Shown here: positions 35,152 through 44,484 of the stretch, piece after piece
Layout: each line of letters opens with the position of its first letter
Numbering within the stretch: the stretch's first letter is position 1
NCBI RefSeq assembly: GCF_900102505.1
Contig: NZ_FMVT01000004.1
Coordinates: 248,001 to 312,000, forward strand
DNA: 64,000 nucleotides
Reading direction: 5' to 3'
Source of the DNA: Paracoccus tibetensis
GTDB lineage: Bacteria; Pseudomonadota; Alphaproteobacteria; Rhodobacterales; Rhodobacteraceae
Made by a program: the position numbers and the translations under genes
The notes under the pieces: model-generated
The model's database searches: none
What the model was told of the DNA's origin: nothing
What the model saw: only the letters and a program-made list of their open reading frames with translations

Positions 35152-36564
35152 ATGCCCCCGTCGACGCCCCTTCCCGCCCGTGACGCCGCCGCGCCGCCCG
35201 CGGCTCATGTCCGGCCGTCGGACCGGCCGCTTGCCGTCAGGCTGCGCGCCGCGGCGCTGCTGGCGCTGGCGGCGCTGGCGGTCGCGCTGCCCTTCGCCGT
35301 GATCCTGGCCGGCGATCCGCCCGAGGCCCGCGGCTTCACCCGGGACTTCGCCTATGCGCTCGGCTTCGCCGCGCTGGCGCTGGCGGGGATGCAGTTCGCG
35401 CTGACCGGCCGTCTGAAGCCCCTGCTGCACCCCTTCGGCGCCGACATCGTGGTGGTCTTCCACCGCTTCCTCAGCTGGGGCGCCGTCGGGCTGATGCTGG
35501 GCCATTTCGGGATGTTCTACATCTGGCACCAGGACGATCTGGGCAGCCTCAGCCCGCTGACCGCCGCGCCCTACATGACCGCGGGCCGCGTCGCCCTGGG
35601 CTGCTTTGTCGTCCTGATCGTCAGTTCCGAGTTCCGCAAGCGGCTGAAGCTCGACTACCTCTGGTGGCGACGGCTGCACGTGGCGCTGGCGGTCATCGGC
35701 TTCGGCGCCGCGATCTGGCACGTGCTGGGCGCGGGGCACTTCACCGGCCGGGACGAGACGCGCGCGCTGTGGCTGGCGGTGACGCTGGTCTGGCTGCTGC
35801 TGCTTGCGTGGACGCGGCTCGGCCGGCCCCTGCGGCAGTGGTTCAACCCCTGGCGCGTGACCGAGAACCGCGACGAGGGCAGCGGCATCCGCACTCTGGT
35901 GCTCGAGCCGCAGGGTCGGCCGCTCCGCGGCTGGCGGCCGGGACAGTTCGCCTGGCTCGCCGTCGGCAACTCGCCCTTCGGCTTTCGCGAGCATCCCTTC
36001 ACCATCTCGACCGCGCCGGACCGCGGACCGCAGATCTCGTTCTCGATCAAGCCGCTCGGGGATGACAGCAAGCGCCTGTCCCGGACGCCGGTCGGCGCCA
36101 GGGCCTATGTCGACGGCCCTTACGGCGTCTTCACCATCGACCGGGAGATCGACGCCGAAGGTTTCGTGATGATCGCCGGCGGCGTCGGCGTGACGCCCGT
36201 CATCGCCAACCTGCGCGCGCTGCATGCGCGGGGCGATCCGCGGCCGGTGATCCTGCTCTATGCCAATGAGACCTGGGACGAGGTCGCCTTCCGCGACGAG
36301 CTGTCGCGCATGTCCTCCGAAATGGACCTGCGCGTCGTCCATATCATCGCCGAGCCGCCCGAGGACTGGCCGCCCGAGGGTCATCTGACCGAAGCGGGGA
36401 TGATCGACGAGGCGCTCCTGAAGCGCCTCCTGCCGCCCGAGAGCCGCGACTGGCCGCACATGATGTGCGGCCCTGCGCCGATGCTGGCGGCGGCGCGGTC
36501 GGCGCTGCTGCGGATGGGCGTTCCGGCCGGCCGCATCGACAGCGAAATCTTCGAGATGGTCTGA
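35152..36564 (+). CDS. Ferric reductase-like transmembrane flavoprotein
   Basis: A 470-residue protein of the FRE/NOX type. Six membrane helices (residues about 25-230) carry the heme-ligand histidines in VFHRFLSWG, LGHFGMF, RRLHVALAV and IWHVLGAGH. Then comes an FAD-binding domain with REHPFTIS (H-P-F-T motif) near residue 285 and an NAD(P)-binding domain with GGVGVTPVIANL near 345 and MMCGPAPML near 440. It would pass electrons from NAD(P)H across the membrane to iron or oxygen. I use the ATG at 35152; an upstream ATG at 35065 adds 29 unconvincing residues. It stands next to the oxidase assembly genes, so copper or iron reduction for them is possible. Confidence 0.8.
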   Translation: MPPSTPLPARDAAAPPAAHVRPSDRPLAVRLRAAALLALAALAVALPFAVILAGDPPEARGFTRDFAYALGFAALALAGMQFALTGRLKPLLHPFGADIVVVFHRFLSWGAVGLMLGHFGMFYIWHQDDLGSLSPLTAAPYMTAGRVALGCFVVLIVSSEFRKRLKLDYLWWRRLHVALAVIGFGAAIWHVLGAGHFTGRDETRALWLAVTLVWLLLLAWTRLGRPLRQWFNPWRVTENRDEGSGIRTLVLEPQGRPLRGWRPGQFAWLAVGNSPFGFREHPFTISTAPDRGPQISFSIKPLGDDSKRLSRTPVGARAYVDGPYGVFTIDREIDAEGFVMIAGGVGVTPVIANLRALHARGDPRPVILLYANETWDEVAFRDELSRMSSEMDLRVVHIIAEPPEDWPPEGHLTEAGMIDEALLKRLLPPESRDWPHMMCGPAPMLAAARSALLRMGVPAGRIDSEIFEMV

Positions 36565-36567
36565 CCG

Positions 36568-36666
36568 ATGCGCCCCCTCCTCGCCCGCCTCCTCGCCGCT
36601 GCCCTGGTCCTTCTGGCCGTGGGCCTTGCCCTGGCCTTCGCCCTGCTGCTGCCTGCCGCGTCCTGA
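36568..36666 (+). CDS. Possible 32-aa hydrophobic peptide
   Basis: Starting 3 bases after the ferric-reductase-like stop, an ATG opens a 32-codon frame that reads as a single very hydrophobic Leu/Ala helix with two Arg at the N-terminus and a TGA stop. There is no clear ribosome-binding site, but translation could be coupled to the gene before. It may be a real small membrane subunit or a chance frame. Confidence 0.25.
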   Translation: MRPLLARLLAAALVLLAVGLALAFALLLPAAS

Positions 36667-36696
36667 TCCGGATCGCGGGCCTCTGTGCGCATGAAC

Positions 36697-36730
36697 GAAA
36701 GCGGCCGGCGCCTGCGCGCCGGCCGCTTCC
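36697..36730 (-). terminator. Bidirectional terminator between ferric-reductase-like gene and catalase
   Basis: Perfect 13-base arms AAGCGGCCGGCGC and GCGCCGGCCGCTT with a four-base loop, 22 bases beyond the catalase stop. On the minus strand CTTTCGTTC follows, on the plus strand TTCC. Confidence 0.75.
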
Positions 36731-36750
36731 ATGCAGTCATGAGGGTGCGG

Positions 36751-38460
<1,710 letters not shown>

Positions 38461-38594
38461 GGTATGGCCTCCAAAGTCTTTGGCACAGGCCCAAGACCAC
38501 AGGCGCCGTTTTGTTCCCCGATATGTCTGCGTCATTGCCCCGCAGCCCGGAACCCATCGCAGCTTCGTCATGTTCCCGGTCAAAGGAGGACACG

Positions 38595-38924
38595 ATGAAA
38601 TCCCATGACGAAATCTGGTCCGAGTGGCAGGACCTGGTGAACATGCCGCCCTCGGCCCTGAAGAAATGGCTGGAGAGCGACGAGAGCCAGAGCGTCGGCG
38701 ATACCGGCGGCAACGGCGAGAGCACCGGCCACAAGTCCGGCAAGCGCATCCTGGAGATCAAGGGGAAGAAGAAAACCGACCTCGACGACGAGGACTGGGC
38801 CCACATGGGCAAGGTCGTGGGCTACATCAAGCGCCACCTCGCACAGGGCGGCCCCGAGAAGGAAAAGGAGCACAGCGACTGGCGCTACTCGCTGATGAAC
38901 TGGGGCCACGACCCGCTCGGATAG
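38595..38924 (+). CDS. DUF3140 protein
   Basis: A 109-residue charged cytoplasmic protein of the DUF3140 family: [19 protein letters not shown] and [12 protein letters not shown] blocks, then [10 protein letters not shown] and the conserved end [12 protein letters not shown]. The function is not known; members are small DNA-associated-looking proteins with many Lys and Arg and often sit near stress genes. An AAAGGAGG ribosome-binding site precedes the ATG. It is divergent from catalase and followed by a terminator, so it is transcribed alone. Confidence 0.85.
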   Translation: MKSHDEIWSEWQDLVNMPPSALKKWLESDESQSVGDTGGNGESTGHKSGKRILEIKGKKKTDLDDEDWAHMGKVVGYIKRHLAQGGPEKEKEHSDWRYSLMNWGHDPLG

Positions 38925-38954
38925 ACCTGCCTCCAGAACCCACGACCTGCCTCT

Positions 38955-38992
38955 GCGGCGGCGGCACGAACGGCCGCCGCCGCTTGCGTTTT
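38955..38992 (+). terminator. Terminator of the DUF3140 gene
   Basis: Perfect 11-base arms GCGGCGGCGGC and GCCGCCGCCGC with a seven-base loop, followed by TTGCGTTTT, 31 bases after the stop. Confidence 0.75.
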
Positions 38993-39125
38993 GCGCGACA
39001 GGATCTTGGCTAACGGATTGTATTTTAATCACTCTCCGCAAGAGGCGACTCGAGCGCTCTGGTAGAAGCGGCGTTGGCGACACCCGCCAATGGACCGTTC
39101 ACCGAGCCGCGCCGAGGAGCTCTCC

Positions 39126-42100
39126 GTGCCCTATATCCACGACCTGATCGAGCTGTCGGGCATCGCCAGCAACACCGTCTACAGCGCGGCAAACGGCACC
39201 ATCCGGGGCGTCATCGACGGCGCGACCTACACGGGCGACAACGACAACACGCTGACCACCATCGTCGAGCTGAACGACACCAAGAGCAGCACGCGCTACC
39301 TGACGATCAACGGCGTGAATTACCGGATCACGCTCGCCGTGCCTGGCGGCAGCGCGAATCCGGTCACGCTGACGAGCGCGTCGGGCGCGGTGACCAATGT
39401 CAGCGGCGATGGCCACACCTCGCAGATCGCCTTCATCCGCGCCGATCCGGTCTCGGGGACCGGCCCCACGCGCTACTTCGCGGTGCTGGACGACAGCGTC
39501 GGCAACCTCAACATCGCCACGCTCCAGACCCGGACGCTGGATTTCGATCCGGCCGGCAGCGACGTGAAGATCAACGTCAGCGCCAACAACGACATCACCA
39601 CCGAGGCCGGCGACCGCCAGGTTGGCACGGCCGGCCCTGACCTGCTGAACGGCGGCGGGGGGAACGACTCGCTCTGGGGCCTCGACGGCAACGACACCCT
39701 GAACGGCGGGACGGGCAACGACTCGCTCTATGGCGGTGCGGGGAACGACGTCCTGGATGGCGGGGACGGCCATGATTGGCTCGAGGGGAACGAGGGCAAC
39801 GACACGCTGTTCGGCGGTGCGGGCAACGACATGCTGATCGGGGGCATCGGCAACGACAGCATGCGCGGAGACGCAGGCGACGATTCTCTGGAAGGAGGCG
39901 ACGGCAACGACACGCTGAACGGCAATGGCGGCAACGACACGCTGCGGGGCGGGACGGGAGAGGACAGCCTCGACGGCGGCCTCGGCAACGACCTTCTCTA
40001 CGGCGACGAGGGCAACGACACGCTGCGTGGGGGCGGCGGGCTCGACACGCTCATGGGCGGCATCGGCGACGACCTCCTCGACGGCGAGGCGGACAACGAC
40101 ACGCTGGACGGAGGCGACGGCAACGACACCCTGCGCGGCGGGGACGGCAACGACCTGCTGACCGGCGGCGCGGGCAGCGACCTGATCGAGGGCGGGCCGG
40201 GCGACGATTCCGCCTCGGGCGGGACCGGCAACGACACGATCTATGGCGGCGACGGCAACGACACGCTGAACGGAGAGAACGACGACGACGTCCTCTTTGG
40301 CGAAGGCGGGAACGACCGCCTGTCGGGCGGGGCCGGCAATGACATGCTGGACGGCGGGGACGGTTTCGACACCCTGCTCGGCGGCAGCGGCGACGACCGC
40401 CTGCTGGGCGGGCTCGGCAACGACCTGCTGGTCGGCGGCGACGGCAACGATCTGCTGGAAGGGGGCGACGGCGACGACACGCTCTATGGCGACGATGCCG
40501 GCGACACGCGCGCGCCGAATGGCGGAAACGACAACCTTCAGGGTGGCGCCGGCAACGATGTCATCTATGGCGGCGGCGGGCGCGACTACATCCTGGGCGG
40601 CGACGGCAACGACACGATCGACGGCGGGGCGGATGAAGATGCCATCTGGGGCGGGAACGGCGACGACGTCATCTCGGGCGGCGACGGGAACGACTACATC
40701 GAGGGCAATGCCGGCCATGACACGATCTCTGGCGAGGGCGGGGACGACCAGCTGATCGGCAACGAAGGCAACGACTTTCTCGACGGCGGCGACGGCAACG
40801 ATTTCTTGGTCGGCGGCATCGGGAACGACACGCTCATCGGCGGGACGGGCAACGACCACCTCCTGGGCGGAGAGGGCGATGATACCCTGAAGGGAGGCGA
40901 CGGGACCGACCATCTGGACGGCGGGTCGGGGAACGACAGCCTTGAAGGAGGCGCCGGCAAGGACACGCTCAGCGGCGGCGAGGGGCAGGACACGCTCGAC
41001 GGCGGCGAGGACGACGATCAGCTCTCTGGCGGCGGCGGCGATGACAGCCTCTCGGGCGGTGACGGCAACGACTACATCGATGGCGGCGACGGCCACGACA
41101 TCGCGGACGGAGGCGCCGGCAACGACACCCTGATCGGCGGCGCCGGCAACGACACGCTCAGCGGCGGCGCGGGCAACGACCGCCTGTCCGGGGGGGCGGA
41201 CAACGACCAGCTGAACGGCGGCGAGGGGAACGACACGCTGGACGGGGGCGCGGGCGACGACACGCTGTCCGGCGACGGCGGCGACGATGCGCTTTACGGC
41301 GGTGACGGCAACGACAAGCTGCTGGGCGGCAACGGCCGGGACAGCCTGGAGGGCGGCAAGGGGCACGACCGGCTGGACGGCGGCGCCGGCGACGACCTGC
41401 TCGACGGCGGCGCGGGCAGCGACACGCTGACGGGCGGCGCGGGCAACGACGTCTTCCGCTACACGCCCGACGGCAGCGTCGACACGATCACCGACTTCAA
41501 CTTCGGCAACACCGGCGCCCTGAACGACAAGAACGCCGCGAACAACGACTTCATCGACCTCAGCCCCTATTACCACAAGCTCTCGGACCTGCGCGCCGAC
41601 TTCAACGATGACGGCATCCTCAACCAGTCTAACACCAAGGACATGAAGGGCCGGCCCGTCACCTATGACGGCCGCAGCTCGCTGCTGGTGGACGGACAGG
41701 GCGGCATCCAGTTCCTGGACGTCACGTGGCGGGACTTCACGTCCGAGAACACCGGCGTGCCCTGCTTCGTCCGCGGCAGCCGGATCATGACCGCGGCGGG
41801 CGAGGTGCCGGTCCAGGACCTCGTGCCGGGGGATCTGGTGATGACGCTGGACGAAGGTCCGCAGCCGCTGCTCTGGACCGGCCACCGCGCCCTGACCGAG
41901 GCCGAGCTGCGCGCAAGTCCGCATCTGGCGCCGAACACCATCGCGGCGGGGGCGCTCGGCGAGGGACTGCCGCGGCGCGATCTGACCGTCTCGCCGCAGC
42001 ACCGCGTCCTGGTGCGCTCGCGCATCGCGCAGCGCATGTTCGGACGGCCCGAGGTGCTGGTGGCGGCCAAGCATCTTCTCGGCGCCGCGGGCGTGACGGT

Positions 42101-42377
42101 CGCCGCGCGGCCGGGTCCGGTCGAGTACTGGCACATCATGTTCGACAGCCACCAGATCGTCCTCTCCGAAGGCGCGACGACCGAAAGCCTGTTCGTCGGC
42201 CCCGAGGCGCTCAAGTCCTTGAGCGAGGCCAGCCGGCGCGAGATCATCGAATTGCTGCCCCAGCTGCGCGACGGGCTTCCGGCGCCGGCCCGGCCGCTGG
42301 TCGGCGGCCGCCCAGCCCGCTCGCTTGTCGCCCGGCACATGAAGAACGCGGTCGCCCTGTGCGAGGCGTCCGTCTGA
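39126..42377 (+). CDS. RTX calcium-binding repeat protein with C-terminal Hint domain
   Basis: A 1083-residue, very acidic, presumably exported protein. The first 165 residues are a beta-rich region of unknown type. Residues about 167-777 hold some 65 RTX nonapeptides of the type GGxGNDTL, which fold as a calcium beta-roll. After a short domain (DTITDFNFGN, typical of the end of RTX rolls) comes a Hint_2-type domain starting PCFVRGSRIMTAAGEVPVQDL, with a potential self-splicing or self-cleaving Cys, and SPQHRVLVRS. I use the GTG at 39126, 6 bases after GAGGAG, rather than ATG 39090 without ribosome-binding site. No type I secretion genes lie nearby. Confidence 0.88.
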   Translation: MPYIHDLIELSGIASNTVYSAANGTIRGVIDGATYTGDNDNTLTTIVELNDTKSSTRYLTINGVNYRITLAVPGGSANPVTLTSASGAVTNVSGDGHTSQIAFIRADPVSGTGPTRYFAVLDDSVGNLNIATLQTRTLDFDPAGSDVKINVSANNDITTEAGDRQVGTAGPDLLNGGGGNDSLWGLDGNDTLNGGTGNDSLYGGAGNDVLDGGDGHDWLEGNEGNDTLFGGAGNDMLIGGIGNDSMRGDAGDDSLEGGDGNDTLNGNGGNDTLRGGTGEDSLDGGLGNDLLYGDEGNDTLRGGGGLDTLMGGIGDDLLDGEADNDTLDGGDGNDTLRGGDGNDLLTGGAGSDLIEGGPGDDSASGGTGNDTIYGGDGNDTLNGENDDDVLFGEGGNDRLSGGAGNDMLDGGDGFDTLLGGSGDDRLLGGLGNDLLVGGDGNDLLEGGDGDDTLYGDDAGDTRAPNGGNDNLQGGAGNDVIYGGGGRDYILGGDGNDTIDGGADEDAIWGGNGDDVISGGDGNDYIEGNAGHDTISGEGGDDQLIGNEGNDFLDGGDGNDFLVGGIGNDTLIGGTGNDHLLGGEGDDTLKGGDGTDHLDGGSGNDSLEGGAGKDTLSGGEGQDTLDGGEDDDQLSGGGGDDSLSGGDGNDYIDGGDGHDIADGGAGNDTLIGGAGNDTLSGGAGNDRLSGGADNDQLNGGEGNDTLDGGAGDDTLSGDGGDDALYGGDGNDKLLGGNGRDSLEGGKGHDRLDGGAGDDLLDGGAGSDTLTGGAGNDVFRYTPDGSVDTITDFNFGNTGALNDKNAANNDFIDLSPYYHKLSDLRADFNDDGILNQSNTKDMKGRPVTYDGRSSLLVDGQGGIQFLDVTWRDFTSENTGVPCFVRGSRIMTAAGEVPVQDLVPGDLVMTLDEGPQPLLWTGHRALTEAELRASPHLAPNTIAAGALGEGLPRRDLTVSPQHRVLVRSRIAQRMFGRPEVLVAAKHLLGAAGVTVAARPGPVEYWHIMFDSHQIVLSEGATTESLFVGPEALKSLSEASRREIIELLPQLRDGLPAPARPLVGGRPARSLVARHMKNAVALCEASV
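39624..41457 (+). repeat. Array of 27-bp RTX repeats
   Basis: About 65 imperfect copies of a 27-base unit, each encoding one nonapeptide (GGxGxDxLx). The core GGCAACGACAC recurs throughout. One irregular unit at about 40495-40530 (DDAGDTRAPNGGNDN) interrupts the array. Units differ in the third codon positions, so the array is old rather than freshly amplified. Confidence 0.9.
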
Positions 42378-42480
42378 CGCGGCACGTGCCGGCAGGGCCG
42401 ACATCACCTCGGTGACCTGATCCCTTTGGCGCGTTTGCAGATCGGCGGTCGATCTCGCTGATCCTTTTGCAGCACCTCCC

Positions 42481-42509
42481 TTGCGTATCTCCGAACGGCA
42501 GCCATATAC
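42481..42509 (+). promoter_or_regulatory. Candidate promoter of the RHH-esterase unit
   Basis: TTGCGT (42481-42486) and ATATAC (42504-42509) are 17 bases apart. The TTG that would open a longer reading frame for the next gene is part of this -35 element, which argues against that start. Confidence 0.5.
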
Positions 42510-42524
42510 CATCCATGTGGATGG
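42509..42524. promoter_or_regulatory. Palindromic operator candidate
   Basis: CCATCCA-TG-TGGATGG, a perfect inverted repeat with 7-base arms, lies directly after the -10 element and 13 bases before the start of the ribbon-helix-helix gene. Its place would let the regulator block its own promoter. Confidence 0.55.
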
Positions 42525-42537
42525 CATGAGGCAGGTG

Positions 42538-42954
42538 ATGGCAGAGATCACGCAGTTGCGCGACCGGCAGCCCGAGAGCGAGAAGATCACGATCAACCTC
42601 GGCTTCGTCGACCTGGGCCGGATCGACCTGCTGGTGCGCGAGGGGTTCTACTCGAACCGCAGCGACTTCATCAGGACGGCGATCCGCAGGCAGTTCGACA
42701 CGCATGGCGAGGCCGTGGACCGCTCGATCGAGCGGCACATGATGGAGCTTGGCCTGCGCGAATTTACCCGGACCGAACTGGAGCAGGCCCGCGCGGCCGG
42801 CGAGACGCTGCATGTCAGGGTCGTGGGCCTCGCGCGCATCGCCGGCGACGTCACACCCGAGCTGGCCCGCGCCACCATCGGCTCGATCACTGTTCTCGGC
42901 GCCCTTCAGGCCTCGGCGGACATAAAGAAGGCATTGGCCGACCGCATCACCTGA
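42538..42954 (+). CDS. Ribbon-helix-helix transcriptional regulator (CopG-like)
   Basis: A 138-residue protein. The N-terminal strand SEKITINLGFVDLGRIDLLV and helices around GFYSNRSDFIRTAIRRQF make the dimeric RHH DNA-binding fold. The C-terminal half contains short repeats of strand-turn units (LARIAGDVTPE, TIGSITVLGALQASADIKKAL) like a polymer-like beta tail. The ATG at 42538 has GAGG 6 bases upstream; the longer frame from TTG 42481 would run through the promoter and operator. It stops 26 bases before the esterase start; such regulators are commonly paired with PHB-depolymerase-like genes in Rhodobacterales. Autoregulation through the palindrome upstream is likely. Confidence 0.75.
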   Translation: MAEITQLRDRQPESEKITINLGFVDLGRIDLLVREGFYSNRSDFIRTAIRRQFDTHGEAVDRSIERHMMELGLREFTRTELEQARAAGETLHVRVVGLARIAGDVTPELARATIGSITVLGALQASADIKKALADRIT

Positions 42955-42980
42955 TGGCGGATCGCGAAAGGAAGATACAA

Positions 42981-44090
42981 ATGATCGATCTCAAAGCAGG
43001 CGCCTGGCGCAAGGCAATGGGCAACGCGCAGCTGGCCTCGGCCAATGACCTCGTTGCGCAGACGCTGGCGCGGCATGGCCTCGCCTCTCCCCTGCCCTCC
43101 GGGACTGCGGCGCCCCTGTCGCCTCGCCCGCTCGGCGAGGCCGGCGGCGGCACGATAGCCTCGGCGCTCGCCGGCCTTGCCGGGCGCATGGGTCGGCCCG
43201 CGGCCGCGCCGGACCCCCTGCCCGATGGCGCCAGCTTCGCCGAGGACAGCTTCACCTGCCCGGCCGGCACCCGCCGCTACCGGACCTACGTTCCCGCCTC
43301 TGCGAAGGACGGCGTGACCGGGCTGGTCGTCATGCTGCACGGCTGCACCCAGAACCCCGAAGATTTCGCGGCCGGCACGGGCATGAACCAGCTGGCCGAG
43401 GCGCATCGCTTCATCGTCGTCTATCCCGCGCAATCGCGGGGCGACAACGCGCAGTCCTGCTGGAACTGGTTCAGCCGCGGCGACCAGCGGCGCGACCGGG
43501 GCGAGCCCGCGATCATCGCCGGGATCACCCGCTCGGTCATGGAACGCCACGCGGTGCCGCCGCAGCAGGTCTTCGTCGCGGGCCTCTCGGCAGGGGCCGC
43601 GATGGCGGTCATCCTGGGCGCGGCCTATCCCGAACTCTTCCACGCCGTCGGTGCCCATTCTGGCCTGCCGCTCGGGGCGGCCAAGGACGTGCCCTCGGCC
43701 TTCGCGGCCATGGCGGGCCAAGTCACGGATGCAGGTTCGGGCGGGCCGGCGGTCCGCACCATCGTCTTCCACGGCTCGGCCGATGCCACCGTGCATCCCC
43801 AGAACGGCGAGCGCATCGCCCGCCACGCCATCGACAACGGCCCCCGCGAGAGCCTGCAAACCAAAAGCAGCGGCTCTGCCGGCGGCCGGTCCTACCGCCG
43901 CTGCGTCACCCATGGCGAAGGAACCGGTGGTGGCGACACCGGCGGGGCGCCTTCGGTCGAGCATTGGCTGATCGATGGGATGGGCCATGCCTGGTCCGGG
44001 GGCAAGCCGGCCGGCAGCTACACGGACCCCAAGGGTCCCGATGCCAGCGCGGAGATGGTGCGCTTCTTCTTTGGCGAAGCCCCCCGCTGA
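42981..44090 (+). CDS. PHB depolymerase-family esterase
   Basis: A 369-residue alpha/beta hydrolase of the esterase PHB depolymerase family. The oxyanion-hole motif VVMLHGCTQNPEDF lies near residue 116, the nucleophile Ser203 in AGLSAGAAM, and the catalytic His in DGMGHAWSGG near residue 335; WNWFSRGDQRRDRGEP is the family signature. There is no signal peptide, so it acts in the cell, and the first 70 residues form a Gly/Pro-rich linker. I use the ATG at 42981 (AAAGGAAG upstream); another in-frame ATG at 42954 overlaps the regulator stop. It could hydrolyse short polyhydroxyalkanoate oligomers or aryl esters such as feruloyl esters. Confidence 0.85.
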   Translation: MIDLKAGAWRKAMGNAQLASANDLVAQTLARHGLASPLPSGTAAPLSPRPLGEAGGGTIASALAGLAGRMGRPAAAPDPLPDGASFAEDSFTCPAGTRRYRTYVPASAKDGVTGLVVMLHGCTQNPEDFAAGTGMNQLAEAHRFIVVYPAQSRGDNAQSCWNWFSRGDQRRDRGEPAIIAGITRSVMERHAVPPQQVFVAGLSAGAAMAVILGAAYPELFHAVGAHSGLPLGAAKDVPSAFAAMAGQVTDAGSGGPAVRTIVFHGSADATVHPQNGERIARHAIDNGPRESLQTKSSGSAGGRSYRRCVTHGEGTGGGDTGGAPSVEHWLIDGMGHAWSGGKPAGSYTDPKGPDASAEMVRFFFGEAPR

Positions 44091-44100
44091 AGGGGGCTTC
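44076..44100. terminator. Hairpin overlapping the esterase stop
   Basis: Arms GAAGCCCCC and GGGGGCTTC enclose a seven-base loop that includes the stop codon. There is no T-run on the plus strand; it also lies 20 bases beyond the stop of the minus-strand gene at 44121-44339. Confidence 0.45.
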
Positions 44101-44120
44101 GGCCGGGCCGATGCCGACCC

Positions 44121-44339
44121 TTACTTGTTGGTGCGGCCCTGCTGGTTCGGATCGATGCCGCCCGCGGGGGTGGCGTCGTTCTTGACGTCGCCCTCGAAGG
44201 TGGTCTCGCCCTCGATCGGCGGCTCGTTCGTCATTGCAAAGCGGCCCTTGGACCGTCCGATGCCGGGATCGTCCTTCAGGTTGTCGCGCAGGTCCAGGCC
44301 GACCTCCGTATCCGACTTCGGCTGCTTGCTGCTGCTCAT
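44121..44339 (-). CDS. Small hydrophilic protein, 72 aa
   Basis: A 72-residue, strongly hydrophilic protein, rich in Asp, Lys, Gly and Thr (SKQPKSDTEVGLDLRDNL at the start, GGIDPNQQGRTNK at the end). It has no membrane segment and is probably disordered. An AAGGAGG ribosome-binding site lies in front of the ATG. I do not recognise a family. It lies among stress-type genes (DUF3140, CsbD, catalase nearby), and small disordered proteins are common in such settings, which is only a hint. Confidence 0.65.
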   Translation of the reverse strand: MSSSKQPKSDTEVGLDLRDNLKDDPGIGRSKGRFAMTNEPPIEGETTFEGDVKNDATPAGGIDPNQQGRTNK

Positions 44340-44484
44340 GCTGCGTCCTCCTTGCGGGTCCATGAGCAAGGCCAACCGCCCGCGCGCCCCGTTGTTCCGC
44401 CGCAGCCTGGCCTCGATGCCGCACGTGATGCATCGACCTGCCGCGCCGCGGCGTTGAGGGCGAGGCTCAGGCGAAGGGGACGGG

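Noticed and set aside
39624..41457. Possible CRISPR array
   Set aside because: The 27-base units have no spacers, keep one reading frame, and encode RTX nonapeptides.
39099..42596. 1165-codon open frame antisense to the RTX gene
   Set aside because: It is the mirror of the 27-base repeats; its product is an endless VVAxA pattern without domains, and it has no ribosome-binding site. The plus-strand frame has all RTX and Hint motifs.
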